Shown here in pieces: positions 39,475 to 50,938 of a stretch of DNA of 64,000 nt. Position 1 is the stretch's first letter. Each line of letters starts with the position of its first letter. The stretch comes from Paraspadella gotoi (taxonomy: Eukaryota; Chaetognatha), in the NCBI GenBank assembly GCA_051294375.1, contig CM119267.1:9387709-9451708 (forward strand), given 5' to 3'. A model generated the notes under the pieces. That model ran no database searches and was not told the DNA's origin. It saw nothing but the letters and a program-made list of their open reading frames with translations. The position numbers and the translations under genes were made by a program.

Positions 39475-41146
39475 GTGAAAAATAATTACAATGTAATCGT
39501 AATATAACACTAACCGATGCGCCTTCGCTTATTGTTCTCAGGACTCAATTCTCGCCTTGTTATTGTAAGAGTCGAGATAATTCGGCGCCGAGAAGATCGT
39601 GACGAGCGCCGGAAATCCGGATTCGGACGGTCGATACATCCGGTATCCCTGTTCCTGCGCCTCGTGAGCGCGAATGATTGACAGGAGGTTGTTTTCCCGT
39701 AGGAATTTGCAGCAGGCGTCGTAGCTAAAGAAGTAAGAGCATCCGCGGGTCGAGTTGTGGAAGAAAGGCTCCTTCGGGTCTGGGGAATCGCCTTCTCGCC
39801 CAAAGTCCGGTCGCGGATCCGCCCATAGCAGGTCGCACATGACGCCTCGCGATGGAGGCTCTCGGAACCGCGGTACGGCGGCGATGTCGGATAGGAACGG
39901 TGCGTCTGGAGAGAGTCCCGCATGCAAGCAGAGGTACTGATCATTGAGCAGCGCGGCCAGAGGCAAGCAATCGAAGGATTCCATGCAAGCGTCGTAAAAA
40001 TCCTCCGAGTATTTAACGAGGCATTCCGTCTTGAACGTAAAATATTCGCTGAGGTGGCGGGATTCGTGGTTTCCGCGTATGAGAAACACCTCGCGAGGAT
40101 ACGCGATCTTCAGCGTCCACAGATAGAGGACGCACTCGACGCCGAAGCTCCCTCGGTCCACGTAATCGCCGAGAAAGAGGTACCTCCCATCTCCCGGAGG
40201 TCCGCCCACCTCGAAGAGCCTCATCAGGTCGAAGAACTGCCCGTGGATGTCCCCGCAGACCGTGGCCGGAGACCATAGGCGAAGCAACGTTTCTTCGCGG
40301 CGAAGAATCTCGGCGCCCTCGTTCACGATTCGCAGCGCCACCGATTCATCGACGCGACCCTCCCGCCGGAGGTGTTCCTTGAGCCTCTCGACGTCCGGCG
40401 TTGACGAGGACGCGGGGAAAACGTCGTCCATGGAGAGTCGGTGAGTGGCCGGCGGCGGAACCGAGGACACGACGCGTTCGGTCGTCGATAGTCGTTCGGA
40501 AATCGAGGGGGGAATTGGGGACGAAGGCTCTGATGACGGCTCGTCGCTCATCGTTGATTAGTTTGTTTTGTTTTTTTACGAAACAATCAATTGTGAAATT
40601 TATTTATTACTTTTAAAAAGAAGTTAAGGGCGAAGGATGAGAAATAAAAAAAAAACGATTTATTATTTGTTTGTAAAACCAGGACGTTAACCTCGTCGTC
40701 GCGTGCGTCATTACGATATTATTTTTTTTCAACGCCTTCGATGATTTTGAAATCAAAAGATTAAAAAAAAACTAAAACCAAAAATGAAGGTCCGATTCGC
40801 GATCCGATCAAAAAACACATCTTCAGACACGATCTACCTTGGACACGATCCGAGAACACGAAATAAAACTTTATAGTGTCTACGTAGCTACAATTCAAAA
40901 TTGTAAGCGAAGATCCCTTTATGGGGTAAATTAGGAATGGGTCGATTCGAGGTCACTTACCCGAAGTCGAAAACTCGATTCCGCATCGGAAGGGTTGTTG
41001 GTATTGGACGCGGAACCGGCGCCGGTCGTGGACGCGGACGATCACGCCCTCGGTTACGACTAGCCTCGGCGGCGTCGGCGTCATCGTCACCTCTTCGCTG
41101 TAGACGCGCGGCACGATCGTCACCACCATGACGGAGCCAGCGGGAT
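37602..41146 (-). CDS. Unrecognised protein gene hosting calcineurin A in an intron (5' end not found)
   Basis: Three minus-strand exons join without frame change: 41146-40961 (phase 1 in, phase 1 out), 38244-38136, and 38064-37602 with the stop. Together they give about 251 residues of the C-terminal part. Text includes [65 protein letters not shown] and AFVAVEK-like acidic stretches. The spacing Cys-x10-Trp in [12 protein letters not shown] recalls an Ig-like fold, but this is weak. The first intron recognised (40960-38245) contains the whole calcineurin A coding region on the same strand. Upstream exons were not identified; a GTAATT-flanked open segment near 45620-45790 is one candidate in compatible phase. 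Confidence 0.55.
38591..40551 (-). CDS. PPP3C: Calcineurin A, catalytic subunit of Ca/calmodulin-dependent phosphatase 2B (one-base deletion in exon 2)
   Basis: Ser/Thr phosphatase activated by Ca/calmodulin and calcineurin B. Exons: 40551-39556 (332 codons), 39322-39006, 38770-38591; about 497 residues. Metal-site motifs GDIHG (100-104), GDYVDRG (128-134), RGNHE (159-163) and the HAG at 210 are intact, as are [16 protein letters not shown] and [14 protein letters not shown]. Exon 2 has the B-binding region ([30 protein letters not shown]) and the calmodulin-binding segment ([15 protein letters not shown]). Exon 3 ends with a short autoinhibitory-like part ([14 protein letters not shown]). 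Exon 2 is 317 nt although both neighbouring phases are 0. Near 39309 the text needs one more A to read AAILKYD. This is either an assembly error or a frameshift. Intron 1 is GC-AG. The start follows an in-frame stop. Confidence 0.92.
38801..38837 (+). repeat. ATAAT pentanucleotide repeat
   Basis: Seven tandem ATAAT units in calcineurin A intron 2, about 30 nt beyond the exon 3 acceptor. Confidence 0.9.
39343..39476 (+). repeat. GA-rich microsatellite
   Basis: Imperfect GA tract in the calcineurin A intron between exon 1 and exon 2, occupying over half of a 233-nt intron. Confidence 0.9.
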
Positions 41147-42828
41147 CTAAAGTGAGGGGGGTGTGGAACAGTGAAACGCTAGCTTCGACGAACAATATCT
41201 GGCAGATTAAAGTTATATTCGGCTTTTATGATTTATCCTTAATTTGCGATTATTTTTCGTAGTGGCAACAGATGTTCGAAGATGAATAACGGGGGAGTCG
41301 AGCGGCGGGAGCCCCGCCCTCCGTCGAGGCGCCCATGCGCCGTCGGAATCTCGTAATGATTCTGAGGATTGAAAGATCAAATTTCTTCCGGCAATTACGA
41401 ACCGTTTATCTTTCCGCTTTCAAAACGGCGGCCGAAGCCGAACCCGACCCCTCGAGCATCCCGTCGAATCGAAACCCTCCGACCCGAAATGCATATTCTC
41501 TAGCTCGCCCCCCCCTTTCGTTCATAAAGGTTTTCTAAAGATTCCTATCAGCCACCTGCTAAGCTAAAGTCCAGGACCCGACGACACTCTCTAACGAGAG
41601 AGAGAGAGAAAGACAGAAGTTCTTTCGCGGGGATGGAGGCTCTCCAATACTCCCACCCCTCCACCCCTACGCCCCCCGATCTAAAAGTCAGCTTCCCCAT
41701 CTCCTCACGCTCCAGTTTTCTTTCGCCAAAGGGGTTTCGTGGCCCTCGCCTCTAATGAACCAGGAAAAAAACAGCAAGATCCCCCCAAAAAATAAAGCAA
41801 GAGGTTCAAAGGAGTGCTTTTTCTCCCCTCTCATTTTACCTCGGACTTCTTTCCACTCGATGCTCACGGCGAATGTTTATCCGTGAACAATCTTTAAATA
41901 AAATTCGAAACGAGGCCGGAGATATTAAGAGAAATATATAGAGAGAGAGTTTTCGTGCGCAATAGAGATCGAAGAGGATATAGACTATGGTTTTTTTTTT
42001 AAAGAATCTTTTGGTTTAGCTTTTTCTTTTTCCGTTTTTTTAAAAATAGATCATCCGTTCTAAATCTTGGTAAGAAGTCGAGAAGGCGTAAGAGGGCGTT
42101 AGATGGACGACGTAGATTTCCTGCCCGCCGCCGATGAAGATATATATTTTTCTCCTTCGAAGAGAAACGAGTTGTTTTTACTCTTTAATTTTATTGTTAC
42201 GAGATTTTCTTCGAATTTTATTCAGTTTTATTATACCTTTTCCTTCCCAAAACTGGAAAAACAAAGATTTAACTCACGCCCGGGACGAGAAGGAAAACGG
42301 CCTTTTGATCTATTAGTCTAGGATTAAGATTTTTCGGTCTGTAGAAGAAAGTCAAAACGTTAAGAGAAACGATAAGATAAGCGGCGCCTTTAAGTTTTAA
42401 ATGTCTTTTGTAAGTCGAGAGTGAACGTTTTTAAAGACAAATATCTGTGATGTTTTTTCCCTCACCCTTGGCAGATCGCCGTCGACCCAGCGTTATCTTT
42501 TATATTTTATTCTCTGCCTTTGTTGTCTTCTAAATTCCTTATAGAAAAGCCTTATTATCTTAAAATTTTTATTTGTCTTAAATTCTCTTGGTTTGTTTTT
42601 CTTAGTACTTTTAGTACATTCACGGAGTAAAAGAAATGAGAAATGAAAGAAAGTAAGAAATACAGAAATAAAGAAAAAGAAAGAAAGATAGAAAGATAGA
42701 AACAAATATCATTTTCTTCCTTACAATCCTTGATTCTGATTGGGTCCGGAGTGTGACCGTGTGTGACATGTGGCACAAAGCTTCTTTCCTTTATGACCGG
42801 TCACAAAGGTCTTCTTTTAAATGAGAAC

Positions 42829-42919
<91 letters not shown>
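42829..42919 (+). repeat. GAAA tetranucleotide repeat
   Basis: About 22 perfect AAAG/GAAA units followed by degenerate purine sequence. Confidence 0.95.
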
Positions 42920-44147
42920 AAAGGAGGAAAAGGGCAAAAAGGAGAGAAAGAATGAGAAAATAAAATTTAAAAGGGAAACTATAAAAGAATTTTTACATCT
43001 TCATCAACATTGACATCGAAATCCCCAACCATATCAAAATCGATCCGCGATGAAAGAAAGAAGGTGGGAAAGAAACACGAATGAAAACTAAAGAGAATTT
43101 ATCCGCCATAAGCGTTGGATTTAATCTTTATCACAACCAGGTGTTTTAATTCTTCGATTTATAAAATTTTTTCTTGAATGTTTATATGTTTACCGAAGTT
43201 AAAACACAAAAAAAATAACGCGTTATTTCGGTAAAAACCTTTCATTTCCCCCGGGGAAAAAAAAAATGAGGCAAAAACTCTAAATCTCGTAAAATCTCCC
43301 GCCCATGTTGGGAAGGGGATTCACGTCTCTTCTTTGATTAATAGCCATCTATTAGAAAACGATAAATATTAAAGTCCGAAAAAATAAGGCTTTTTTAAAT
43401 TATTTTTATCATCGAACGAGCGCGAAGCAAATCAGAATTAAGGCAGTTGTCACGAAAAGAAAATTTTGGCTGCGAAAAATCAGTTTCCTCATAAATCGTT
43501 GGGTTGTACTTAAGTCTCTAGATTTAATTTGTAACAAATTGATGTCTTCGTAAAAATAGATACTCCAAAAGCTGGTCCAATTTGTTCATTTTCAGGCATT
43601 AAGTAAGAATATTGATATTTTTTGAAGGGTTAGCGTTACGATATTTTGTCAATTATTGTTTTCTTGAATTTTAGAGTTTACAAATTGATTTTTTTTTAAT
43701 AGATAGAGGAAGTCAGGGAAAGCGGAATAGAATAATCAAGCTTCTTAATCCAAACGATTTTTTTCATTTCACTAATTCTCTATTTCATTAATTCGGTAAT
43801 CATTATTTTGATGCTATCTTTCATATACAATAATTTTCTTATTTGCTAAAACTGAAACATTTATTCACTCATTATTAAGTTTTAATAGAACCATCATCTA
43901 TCTGAGACAAAAACGAAAAATTGTCACATTGAGTCACGGAAGTCCGTAACTAAAAAGTTTTATAAATTTTTTGAAGTCTCATCTTCAATCGTTGCCGTTT
44001 TATTCTTGTCGCTGCGATTGGTCGCCTAATTTCTCCTCGATCTCCTGATTGGTCGTTTCGCTGCTCCACCTTCCCGCGCGAAGAAGGGAGTTTGTAGGGT
44101 GCGTCAAAAAAGAGGGGGGGTGCTCATAGGGAAAACCAGAGAGGGAA

Positions 44148-44184
44148 AAAGAGAGACTGAGAGAGAGAACAGAGAGAGAGAGAC

Positions 44185-44219
<35 letters not shown>

Positions 44220-44384
44220 AGAGAGAGAGAGAGGGTGGGTGGAGCAATAATGAAGGGATGGAGGACAGGAGGTGTAGCAACGAGCCCGTCCGATCGTCCG
44301 GCTATGGTGCTTTGCCGGCGAGCGCGTTTCGCGCGCGGCGTGGAGAGAGAAAGAGAGGAGAGAGAGAGAGAGAGAGAGAGAGAT
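44148..44384 (+). promoter_or_regulatory. GA-rich tracts upstream of a TATA promoter
   Basis: Two dense GAGAG blocks (44148-44235, 44342-44384) surround a GC-rich core just upstream of a TATA box. In arthropods such GAGA runs can recruit GAGA factor, but here they may be ordinary microsatellite. Confidence 0.35.
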
Positions 44385-44394
44385 GAAGAGTGGG

Positions 44395-44402
44395 TATAAA
44401 AG
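44395..44402 (+). promoter_or_regulatory. TATA box (TATAAAAG)
   Basis: A perfect TATAAAAG lies 33 nt before an initiator-like TCACT (A at 44428). It is followed by a short untranslated-looking segment ending in a donor. Best assigned to the downstream EF-hand gene, whose coding exons all begin after acceptors. Confidence 0.6.
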
Positions 44403-44427
44403 AGTCGCGCGAGAGTTGGTCGAGCTC

Positions 44428-44512
44428 ACTACCGCATCGTTAGGCAGTCAAATACGCGTCCCAGTTTTCATTGTCTTCAACGAGGAATTCAACGACTTAA
44501 AAACAAATCAAG
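44428..44512 (+). other. Likely noncoding first exon of the EF-hand gene
   Basis: From the initiator-like TCACT to CAAG|GTAGCG; no ATG within. It would join over a 3.6-kb intron to either of the two ATG-containing exons at 48114 or 48285. The link to that gene is inference. Confidence 0.45.
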
Positions 44513-46162
44513 GTAGCGCTTCAATATTTTTTTTTTGTTCTCTTTTTTTCTCTTCGCCTCGGTGGGACCTCTCAATATTTTCGCGACACCGAACCGTAAC
44601 ATTTTAATATTTGATTTCTTTTCTCTTCGTAACCTTAATTCCAGGCTTTAACGGGAGGGGGGGGCACTCTATTAGATTTCTATTTAAAAAAAAAAAACGA
44701 AAAAAAAACCCCGAATAAAACAAAATTAATTTGGAAAAAAACCATTAATCTACCCCAAATTCATAAACGAATAGAGGAAAAACGGTTACTAAAGTTTTAA
44801 TTCGGACGGCGAAATTTTCTTGACGGATTATATCATCATCTGATCCTTGATGCGTCGCATTGAAACATCAACTGGTATGAAATTGAATAACTAAATGTAT
44901 GATAATTAGGATTTGCAAACAAATAAAAATAATCGAATAATTTACTGATAAATATAAACTTAAATTTGTATTATCGATATCTACTACTTTACCCAAGGTC
45001 ATATGAATTAGCAATTATGTACCTCGATATTTCTTTTAAGTCTTATTTCAAAAATATTAATAAAAACTTTTATATATTACTTAAGTAATAAAGTTACTAT
45101 TTCAATCCACGCTAATTTTCAGATTTGTTTTCATTCATTTATTTGGCACATAATTAATAAATAAAAATGATATCAACTCAAAAGATTATGCTCATCGCTA
45201 ACCTTCCTATGAACCAAGTTTATAATGCTTCATAAGGCTTCCTTTATGTGAAAACATTAAAGAAAATATAATTTTTAAAAAATAGAAACCAAATATTAAG
45301 GGAAATATCGAATTTCTTAGAGTGATTTTTGTAAAGTGATATCAACAACCAGACGGAGTTTATGATCGAAAAACAATCAGCGTCTTGTTAAAAAAGTAAA
45401 TTCGTTATAAATAAAAACGACGGATCAAGATCAGATTATGATTCCGAATTAAAAATACTCGTTTTTTGTAAAATTTTCGGTGTTGTTTCTTTATTAACCC
45501 AAAACTTGTAACATTTTTACTAATAATTCGTTGTTTTTTTTTCCGAACGAGAACAGGTGAAGTAGGAAAATTTTAAAATTAATTTTAATAATGTAATTAA
45601 TTTCAAACTAATTACTATTACAATTACCTTTTTTCTCGGCTGACGGATTATCGTGATTTCGGCGAGCGGTCCGGCCTGTCCGCGTGATGCGTTCATCTGC
45701 TTTGATAATCCGATCAAAAAACGTTCGCTTCTCCGATCGAGTCATCCGAACGCCCCCCCCCCCTTCGCTGATGATTTTAAAGCCGAACCGAAGGCTGAAA
45801 CAGAAACCATAAAACCGGGATTACCGAACGTCATAAAACCGGGAACGGGTATTCCCATGAAGCCGGGAATAACGAATATCATAAAACTGGAAATACCGAC
45901 AGTAAAATCAACTTAAAACAGAACACCATGAAACTAATAATACCACGAAACTTCATGATATAAATGAGAGAGGGAAAAAGGAAGGAATCTTATTATCTTC
46001 TAAAAACATCTTTCAATACTATACTTATAAGCAAATTAAAATGAAGATTTAAGACACGGTTAAATTATTTAAACATGAGAAAAAGGTTTCTAATTAACCT
46101 CCCAAAATTTCGCGCAAGAATCTCGTCGAACCTCAGAAATGTAATCAATGGAAATTTGTTCC

Positions 46163-46311
46163 TCTCTCTCTTTCTCTCTCTCTCTCTCTGATTGTTTCTT
46201 TCTTTCTTTCTTTCTTTTTTTCTTTCTTTCTTTTTTCTTTCTTACTCTCTCTCTCTCTTTCTCTTTCTCTCTTTCTCTCTCTATCTTTCTTTCTCTCTCT
46301 ATCTTTCTTTC

Positions 46312-46354
<43 letters not shown>

Positions 46355-46393
46355 TTTTCTTCTTTCTTCTTTCTTTTTCTCTCTCTCTCTTTC

Positions 46394-46434
<41 letters not shown>

Positions 46435-46444
46435 TTTTCTTTCT

Positions 46445-46482
<38 letters not shown>

Positions 46483-46493
46483 TTCCTTCCATT
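46163..46493 (+). repeat. CTTT/CT polypyrimidine tract, about 330 nt
   Basis: Almost every base on the plus strand is C or T, in CTTT, CTCT and TTTTC patterns. All long frames across it (Phe/Ser/Leu on plus; Lys/Glu/Arg on minus) are by-products. Confidence 0.97.
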
Positions 46494-46620
46494 CTAACTC
46501 ATTATAGATTGATTTACATTTGAGATTATTCGACAAACAACCGGGAATCCGATTCGATTCTCGCTTTGAGTCGAGATTGAAACGAAGGGGGAGAAACGAA
46601 AATCTCGTACCTTTTCGCCC

Positions 46621-46664
46621 CAGAGAGAGACAGAGAGAGAGAGAAGAGAGAGAGAGAGAGAAAT

Positions 46665-46706
<42 letters not shown>
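46621..46706 (+). repeat. GA microsatellite
   Basis: Interrupted GA repeat 130 nt after the CTTT tract; opposite purine/pyrimidine sense. Confidence 0.9.
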
Positions 46707-46707
<1 letters not shown>

Positions 46708-48113
46708 CGTGGGCGTGCCGAGAAACCGCTTGGGACCTCGAATCGATGATGACTCGACGCCGGACGTGACTCTGGGCGTTGCAGTTGTCGTCGTCGTTGT
46801 TGTTTTTCTTGCGATAAGGAATCCAGGGCGAAGGAGTCTCGCAGTTGGAAGGATGAGACGATGAGACGGCGCGTCATCGGAAAAACGAAATGCTGTAAAT
46901 TTTTAACTCTCGTTTAATTTCTAACATATCGTTCAATGTCACATAGTTTATGTTTCGAGTGTAATATACAATTATACATTGCCTCTGTTCTTTTTTCTCA
47001 ATCGAACATCTTTTTCTCGCGCGCCTCATCCGGCCGAATCACCCATCTCCCTTCAACCCCCCCCCCCCTCCGCCCCCACCATGAAAAACATCAGCTCGGC
47101 TTTCGCCTGTTTTTCTTATCGCTCCGTATTTTTCCTGAAAACTTTTTTTTTTTTTTGGTTCATTGCCAAACGAGCGATAAAAACATACCTTAATTACTCG
47201 ATAATAACACGTCAAAACTTCCTTCGCCCCCGAATGTTTAGATGAATATATATATATATATTTCCCTTTCTTTAAAAAAAAAAAGAAGATATGTAGTTAT
47301 GTACCGGTCGATCGTTCATAAATCTCGACGCCGCCTCTAAGGTATAGAGAGATCTCTCATCGACGTCGGGCGATCATCATATTGTTTTTTTTTTCGGTTT
47401 GAGGATTCGTCGTCGTCGTCGTCGTCGTCCTCGTCGACCAGGCTGCTCGAAGGAAGAAACTTCATTGTTTCAGGCCCCACCATTTCGATACTCCCTTCGT
47501 TTTTCCCGGGCCCCCCCTGACCTGTCAAAACCCCTAACCCCCCATCATTATCTCTCTCTTTCTCTCTCGCCACAGTTTCTCCCCGACCCTCCACCCGCTT
47601 TTCCGATTCAGACTCGATCGATCTTTCGTTGATGACGGGACCAATTCTTTTTTTTTCTCATCGCAACCCTCTATCGTCTCCGCCCCCCCCCCTCTCGAAA
47701 TAACAAACCTTCGATGTTCAGGAATCAAACGGACGGAGCCTCGATCTCGATGACCAATCGCTACCCATCCCCGCAAACTCTCTTCGTTCTTCTCTCTCCG
47801 TCCCCCTCTCTCTCCACCCCACCGGGAAAGGGTTTGGGGGTGGGGTAGGGGGGCGTCCGGGGGTGGAGAGATTTTCTAAAAGTGCATCCTTGATATAGTC
47901 GACGATTTTATCAGCTTTTCTATTTCTCTTACCTTCTTTTTTTTGGTAGGGGGGTTTAATTCGTAGGTTTACAGAAGTTTTCTAATTTTCAGTCGCCCAT
48001 TGCAACAATTCCTCTCTTCCTCTTCCTCTCCCCCTTCATCTTCCATCTTCCCCTCCTCCTCTCCCCCTCCCCTCGAATCCAATTAACACTTTTGCCGTTG
48101 ATCAATTTTTTAG

Positions 48114-48165
48114 ATGGGTGACTTTCTCAAAGCCAAGTTTGATTTCCTCTTCAAATACAGATACG
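48114..48165 (+). CDS. Alternative first coding exon 1a
   Basis: 52 nt, TTTTTTAG|ATGGGTGAC to TACG|GTGAGT; codes MGDFLKAKFDFLFKYRY. Paired with exon 1b 119 nt downstream. Confidence 0.9.
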
Positions 48166-48745
48166 GTGAGTTAAATCGTTTCTTTCTCGTAGTCTAATTA
48201 GATTCGTTTTCCCCTCTTTTTTTTTTCCTTCTCGTCGCCGCTGCTTTGTCCTTTTTCCCTCCCTTTTTCGACTTAAATGGTTAGATGGGTGATTTCCTTA
48301 AAGCAAAGTTTGAATTTCTCTTCAAGTATAGATATGGTGAGTAGAGTAGTAAAGGGCATGTTCTATCGAAATCATCACATACGCCTGCTTACTACCAACG
48401 AAATTAGTTAACACAATCCCTAAGATCTGCGGTACTCTTTTTAACTATCGTATGATATGTTTATTTAAACAAGTAAATGACCAAGTAACGATGATGATAA
48501 TTAATAGATAAAATTTGTGTATCAATATATCCCTTTTTAATTTTAGATCTAAACACTGCATGACAGTGAAACCTTTTTTTAAAATTTCATTAACGAAAAA
48601 TTTTTTTGGGTGTACCGAATCAAAATTATTTTGTTAACAACAATTTCAGTTATAACTAATATATTCGCTGCTTTCTCTTTTTTATTAAAAACTCTAAGTA
48701 CACAGTGGTAGCTAACCTTTTTCTCTCTATTAACATCAATGACAC

Positions 48746-48797
<52 letters not shown>

Positions 48798-50938
48798 CGA
48801 ACTCGAAGAACGTGATCCAATAATCCATCCCTGTTCCACAACCGCCCACAGACGTCAACGGCGACGGCGTGGTCAACTTCGATGACTATGAAGCCGTCGT
48901 GGAGAAGCTCTCCGGCGCCGCGGGCGTCAAGCCGGGAGACGTCTTCTACGACGCCACCCTCAAGTACCAGAAGGAAGTTTTCCAGGTGTGTGTGGGTGGG
49001 CTCTATTTCGCAGGGGTGAAAAGTAACGGGAAAGTCTTATAGGATCTCAAAGAATATATACATAAGATTAAATCCGATTGATTCGTTGTCGTTTCAGTTC
49101 CTGATGGATCACGCGGACGTCGATCACGATGGCAAGATCGACTGCGGCGAGTTCGCCGCCTGGGCCACCGGTCAGTTTAATTTTGAGTTGAATGTCTACA
49201 GACTCTGCACATATAATAACTAAACTAAATGTACCTTAGTAAATTTGCTATAAATTGCTAAATTTGATTTAATATAAAAAGTAATATACCCCTTCCCAAT
49301 AACGAATTATTACATATAATAAAAATTTAAAAAACAGTATAACAATTGAATAATATAAATTAAATAAATAGTAAAGTCTTATAAAATATGAAAATAGTGA
49401 ACAAGTAATTTTTTGAAAATTTTTTTCAATTGTACCAATTGTATCCAAAATGGTTCCAGGTGTCGGCGCGGAGATCGCCGCCTCAGGAACCATTCCACAG
49501 CACCTTCAGGGATTCTTCAAAGCTTCCTTCGCCAACTCTGACCAGAACGGTGAGCTTAGTTTTTCCCTAGAATGAATGTAATTTAGTGTGTAATTCAACG
49601 GTTGAAACTAATACGATGTCAACAACCCGCTTTCGTTTCCAGGCGACGGTGAAATCGACAGGGACGAGTTCATTGCCCTCCAGAAGCTTTGGGATGTCCC
49701 CGAGGACAAGGCGGGCATGGGATTTGACAAGCTCACGAACGTACGTACCAAGCTGTGTGAAGCATGCTTGTAAACATACCTTTTTCCAATGTTTTTTTTT
49801 TGGTGGCTCAAAAAAAAAAATTAACTACATATATACTGTTTACCAAAGAAAAAAGCTCATTCAATGATCAAAAACGCTTTTTCCCCCCTTTTACTCCCCT
49901 CGATCGGCATGGCAACGACTTGGCAACGGCATGAAAACGATTCCCTCGCGCGGCATGCTCTTTCCCGCTTTGGTTTTTCCCTACATCCGCTTTTTTCCCC
50001 GAACCCGCCTCGTTTCCTCATCCCGCTCGAGCAGAACGGAGCCAACGCGATGAATGAAGAAAATTGGCTGAACTACACCAAAAAGTTTTACACCTGCAAC
50101 GATCCAGCCGATCCCAGCAGATATTACTTTGGATTTTATTAATCTCAATATAGCTCAATATATATTTTATTTTATGATTACGTGAAATATTATATGATTG
50201 TTGACTTGATTCCAAATCAATATTCTGCTGATGCTCAAAGAAAAAAAAAAAACAACGAAAATCGTCCGTAAGATTTTAATTGTTGTAAAGTTTTAAAATG
50301 ATTGATTGCATAACCAAAGGCTAATACTTTCCTTTTTTTTTTCTCTACATATATCCCATAGTTAAGTCATTAGAATCCAGACTGGTTGCGTTTAACTCGA
50401 AATAAATTACAGCGTTCATACAACCTTTTTTCATGTTTTTATGCCGTAGAATACATTTTTTCACAACAGTTTTTTGCATGGAAATAGAAAAACTGAGTTC
50501 AGAGAAGAAAAAATACTCTAGCTTAAATTCGTTACTCGAATTAAAATCTTGAGTGGAAACTAAATCAGCCATAAATCTGATCGATCTAATCAGATCTAGG
50601 ATTTTAGTATAATGCCAATTCCCGAATAACAGCGTTAGACCAAAACCTAGTAAATAAGCATGGCTTATGAAAACCAAGTGCCTCACCAAGATTTTGCAGC
50701 ATGAAAGAAGCACGATTCTGGCTTAAAATTCCAAATTCGCACGTTTTGGACTATTTCTTAGGAAAACGATCAGCAATGAAAATTTCTTTAAAAATCGCAA
50801 TAAAATTTTAAAATCTTTAACTTTTGCCAGAATGGAGCGAATAAACTGGACGAGTCGTGCTGGATGGGCTACGCCACCAAGTTTTTCACGTCTAACGATC
50901 CCAATGACTCAAGCCGCTACTACTTCGGCTTCCATTAA
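48114..50938 (+). CDS. Calexcitin/sarcoplasmic calcium-binding-like EF-hand protein with duplicated first and last exons
   Basis: Cytosolic Ca-binding protein of the calexcitin/SCP type, 184 residues. Shared exons: 48852-48985, 49098-49170, 49460-49549 and 49643-49740. The first coding exon is either 48114-48165 or 48285-48336; the last is either 50035-50142 or 50831-50938. All joins are in phase and GT-AG. EF-hand loops: DVNGDGVVNFDD (about residue 18), DVDHDGKIDCGE (about 68) and DQNGDGEIDRDE (about 113); the fourth (NGANAMNEENW or NGANKLDESCW) is degenerate. Each first exon begins with ATG directly after an acceptor AG, so an untranslated exon must lie upstream, probably 44428-44512. Four isoforms are possible. 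Calexcitin versus SCP naming is uncertain. Confidence 0.9.
48285..48336 (+). CDS. Alternative first coding exon 1b
   Basis: 52 nt, GGTTAG|ATGGGTGAT to TATG|GTGAGT; codes MGDFLKAKFEFLFKYRY. It differs from 1a at nine bases but only one residue (Asp to Glu at 10). Confidence 0.9.
48751..48795 (+). repeat. GA microsatellite
   Basis: About 22 GA units in the intron between exon 1b and exon 2 of the EF-hand gene. Confidence 0.95.
50035..50142 (+). CDS. Alternative last exon 6a
   Basis: 108 nt after GAGCAG; codes NGANAMNEENW ... SRYYFGFY and stop. Same length as 6b. Confidence 0.9.
   Translation, partial: NGANAMNEENWLNYTKKFYTCNDPADPSRYYFGFY
50831..50938 (+). CDS. Alternative last exon 6b
   Basis: 108 nt after TGCCAG; codes NGANKLDESCW ... 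SRYYFGFH and stop. 21 of 35 residues match exon 6a. Confidence 0.9.
   Translation, partial: NGANKLDESCWMGYATKFFTSNDPNDSSRYYFGFH

Larger units (their letters stand above)
41147..44394. other. Spacer upstream of the EF-hand gene promoter
   Basis: Holds a GC-rich segment (41280-41480), poly-T and poly-C runs, a GAAA array (42829-42919) and AT-rich DNA. A minus-strand open stretch near 42040-42180 reads GGGQEIYVVHLTPSYAFSTS but lacks clear splice sites. No firm gene. Confidence 0.5.
44513..48113. other. Probable first intron of the EF-hand gene, with repeats
   Basis: AT-rich from 44800 to 45600. A plus-strand segment at 45800-45915 has four imperfect 24-27 nt units coding (I/M)KPG-type repeats. 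Then come a large CTTT tract, a GA tract and a C-rich region (47040-48100). A minus-strand open stretch at about 47338-47650 (SSLVDEDD..., DRPTSMRDLSIP) may be an exon of an unknown gene on the other strand. Confidence 0.4.

Noticed and set aside
42103-42321. Short plus ORF starting MDDVDFLPAADED
   Set aside because: No donor follows the plausible part and the rest is Phe/Leu-rich intron-like text.
46090-46536. Long Lys/Glu/Arg open frames on minus and Phe/Ser frames on plus
   Set aside because: They follow purely from the CTTT/CT tract; no splice or start context.
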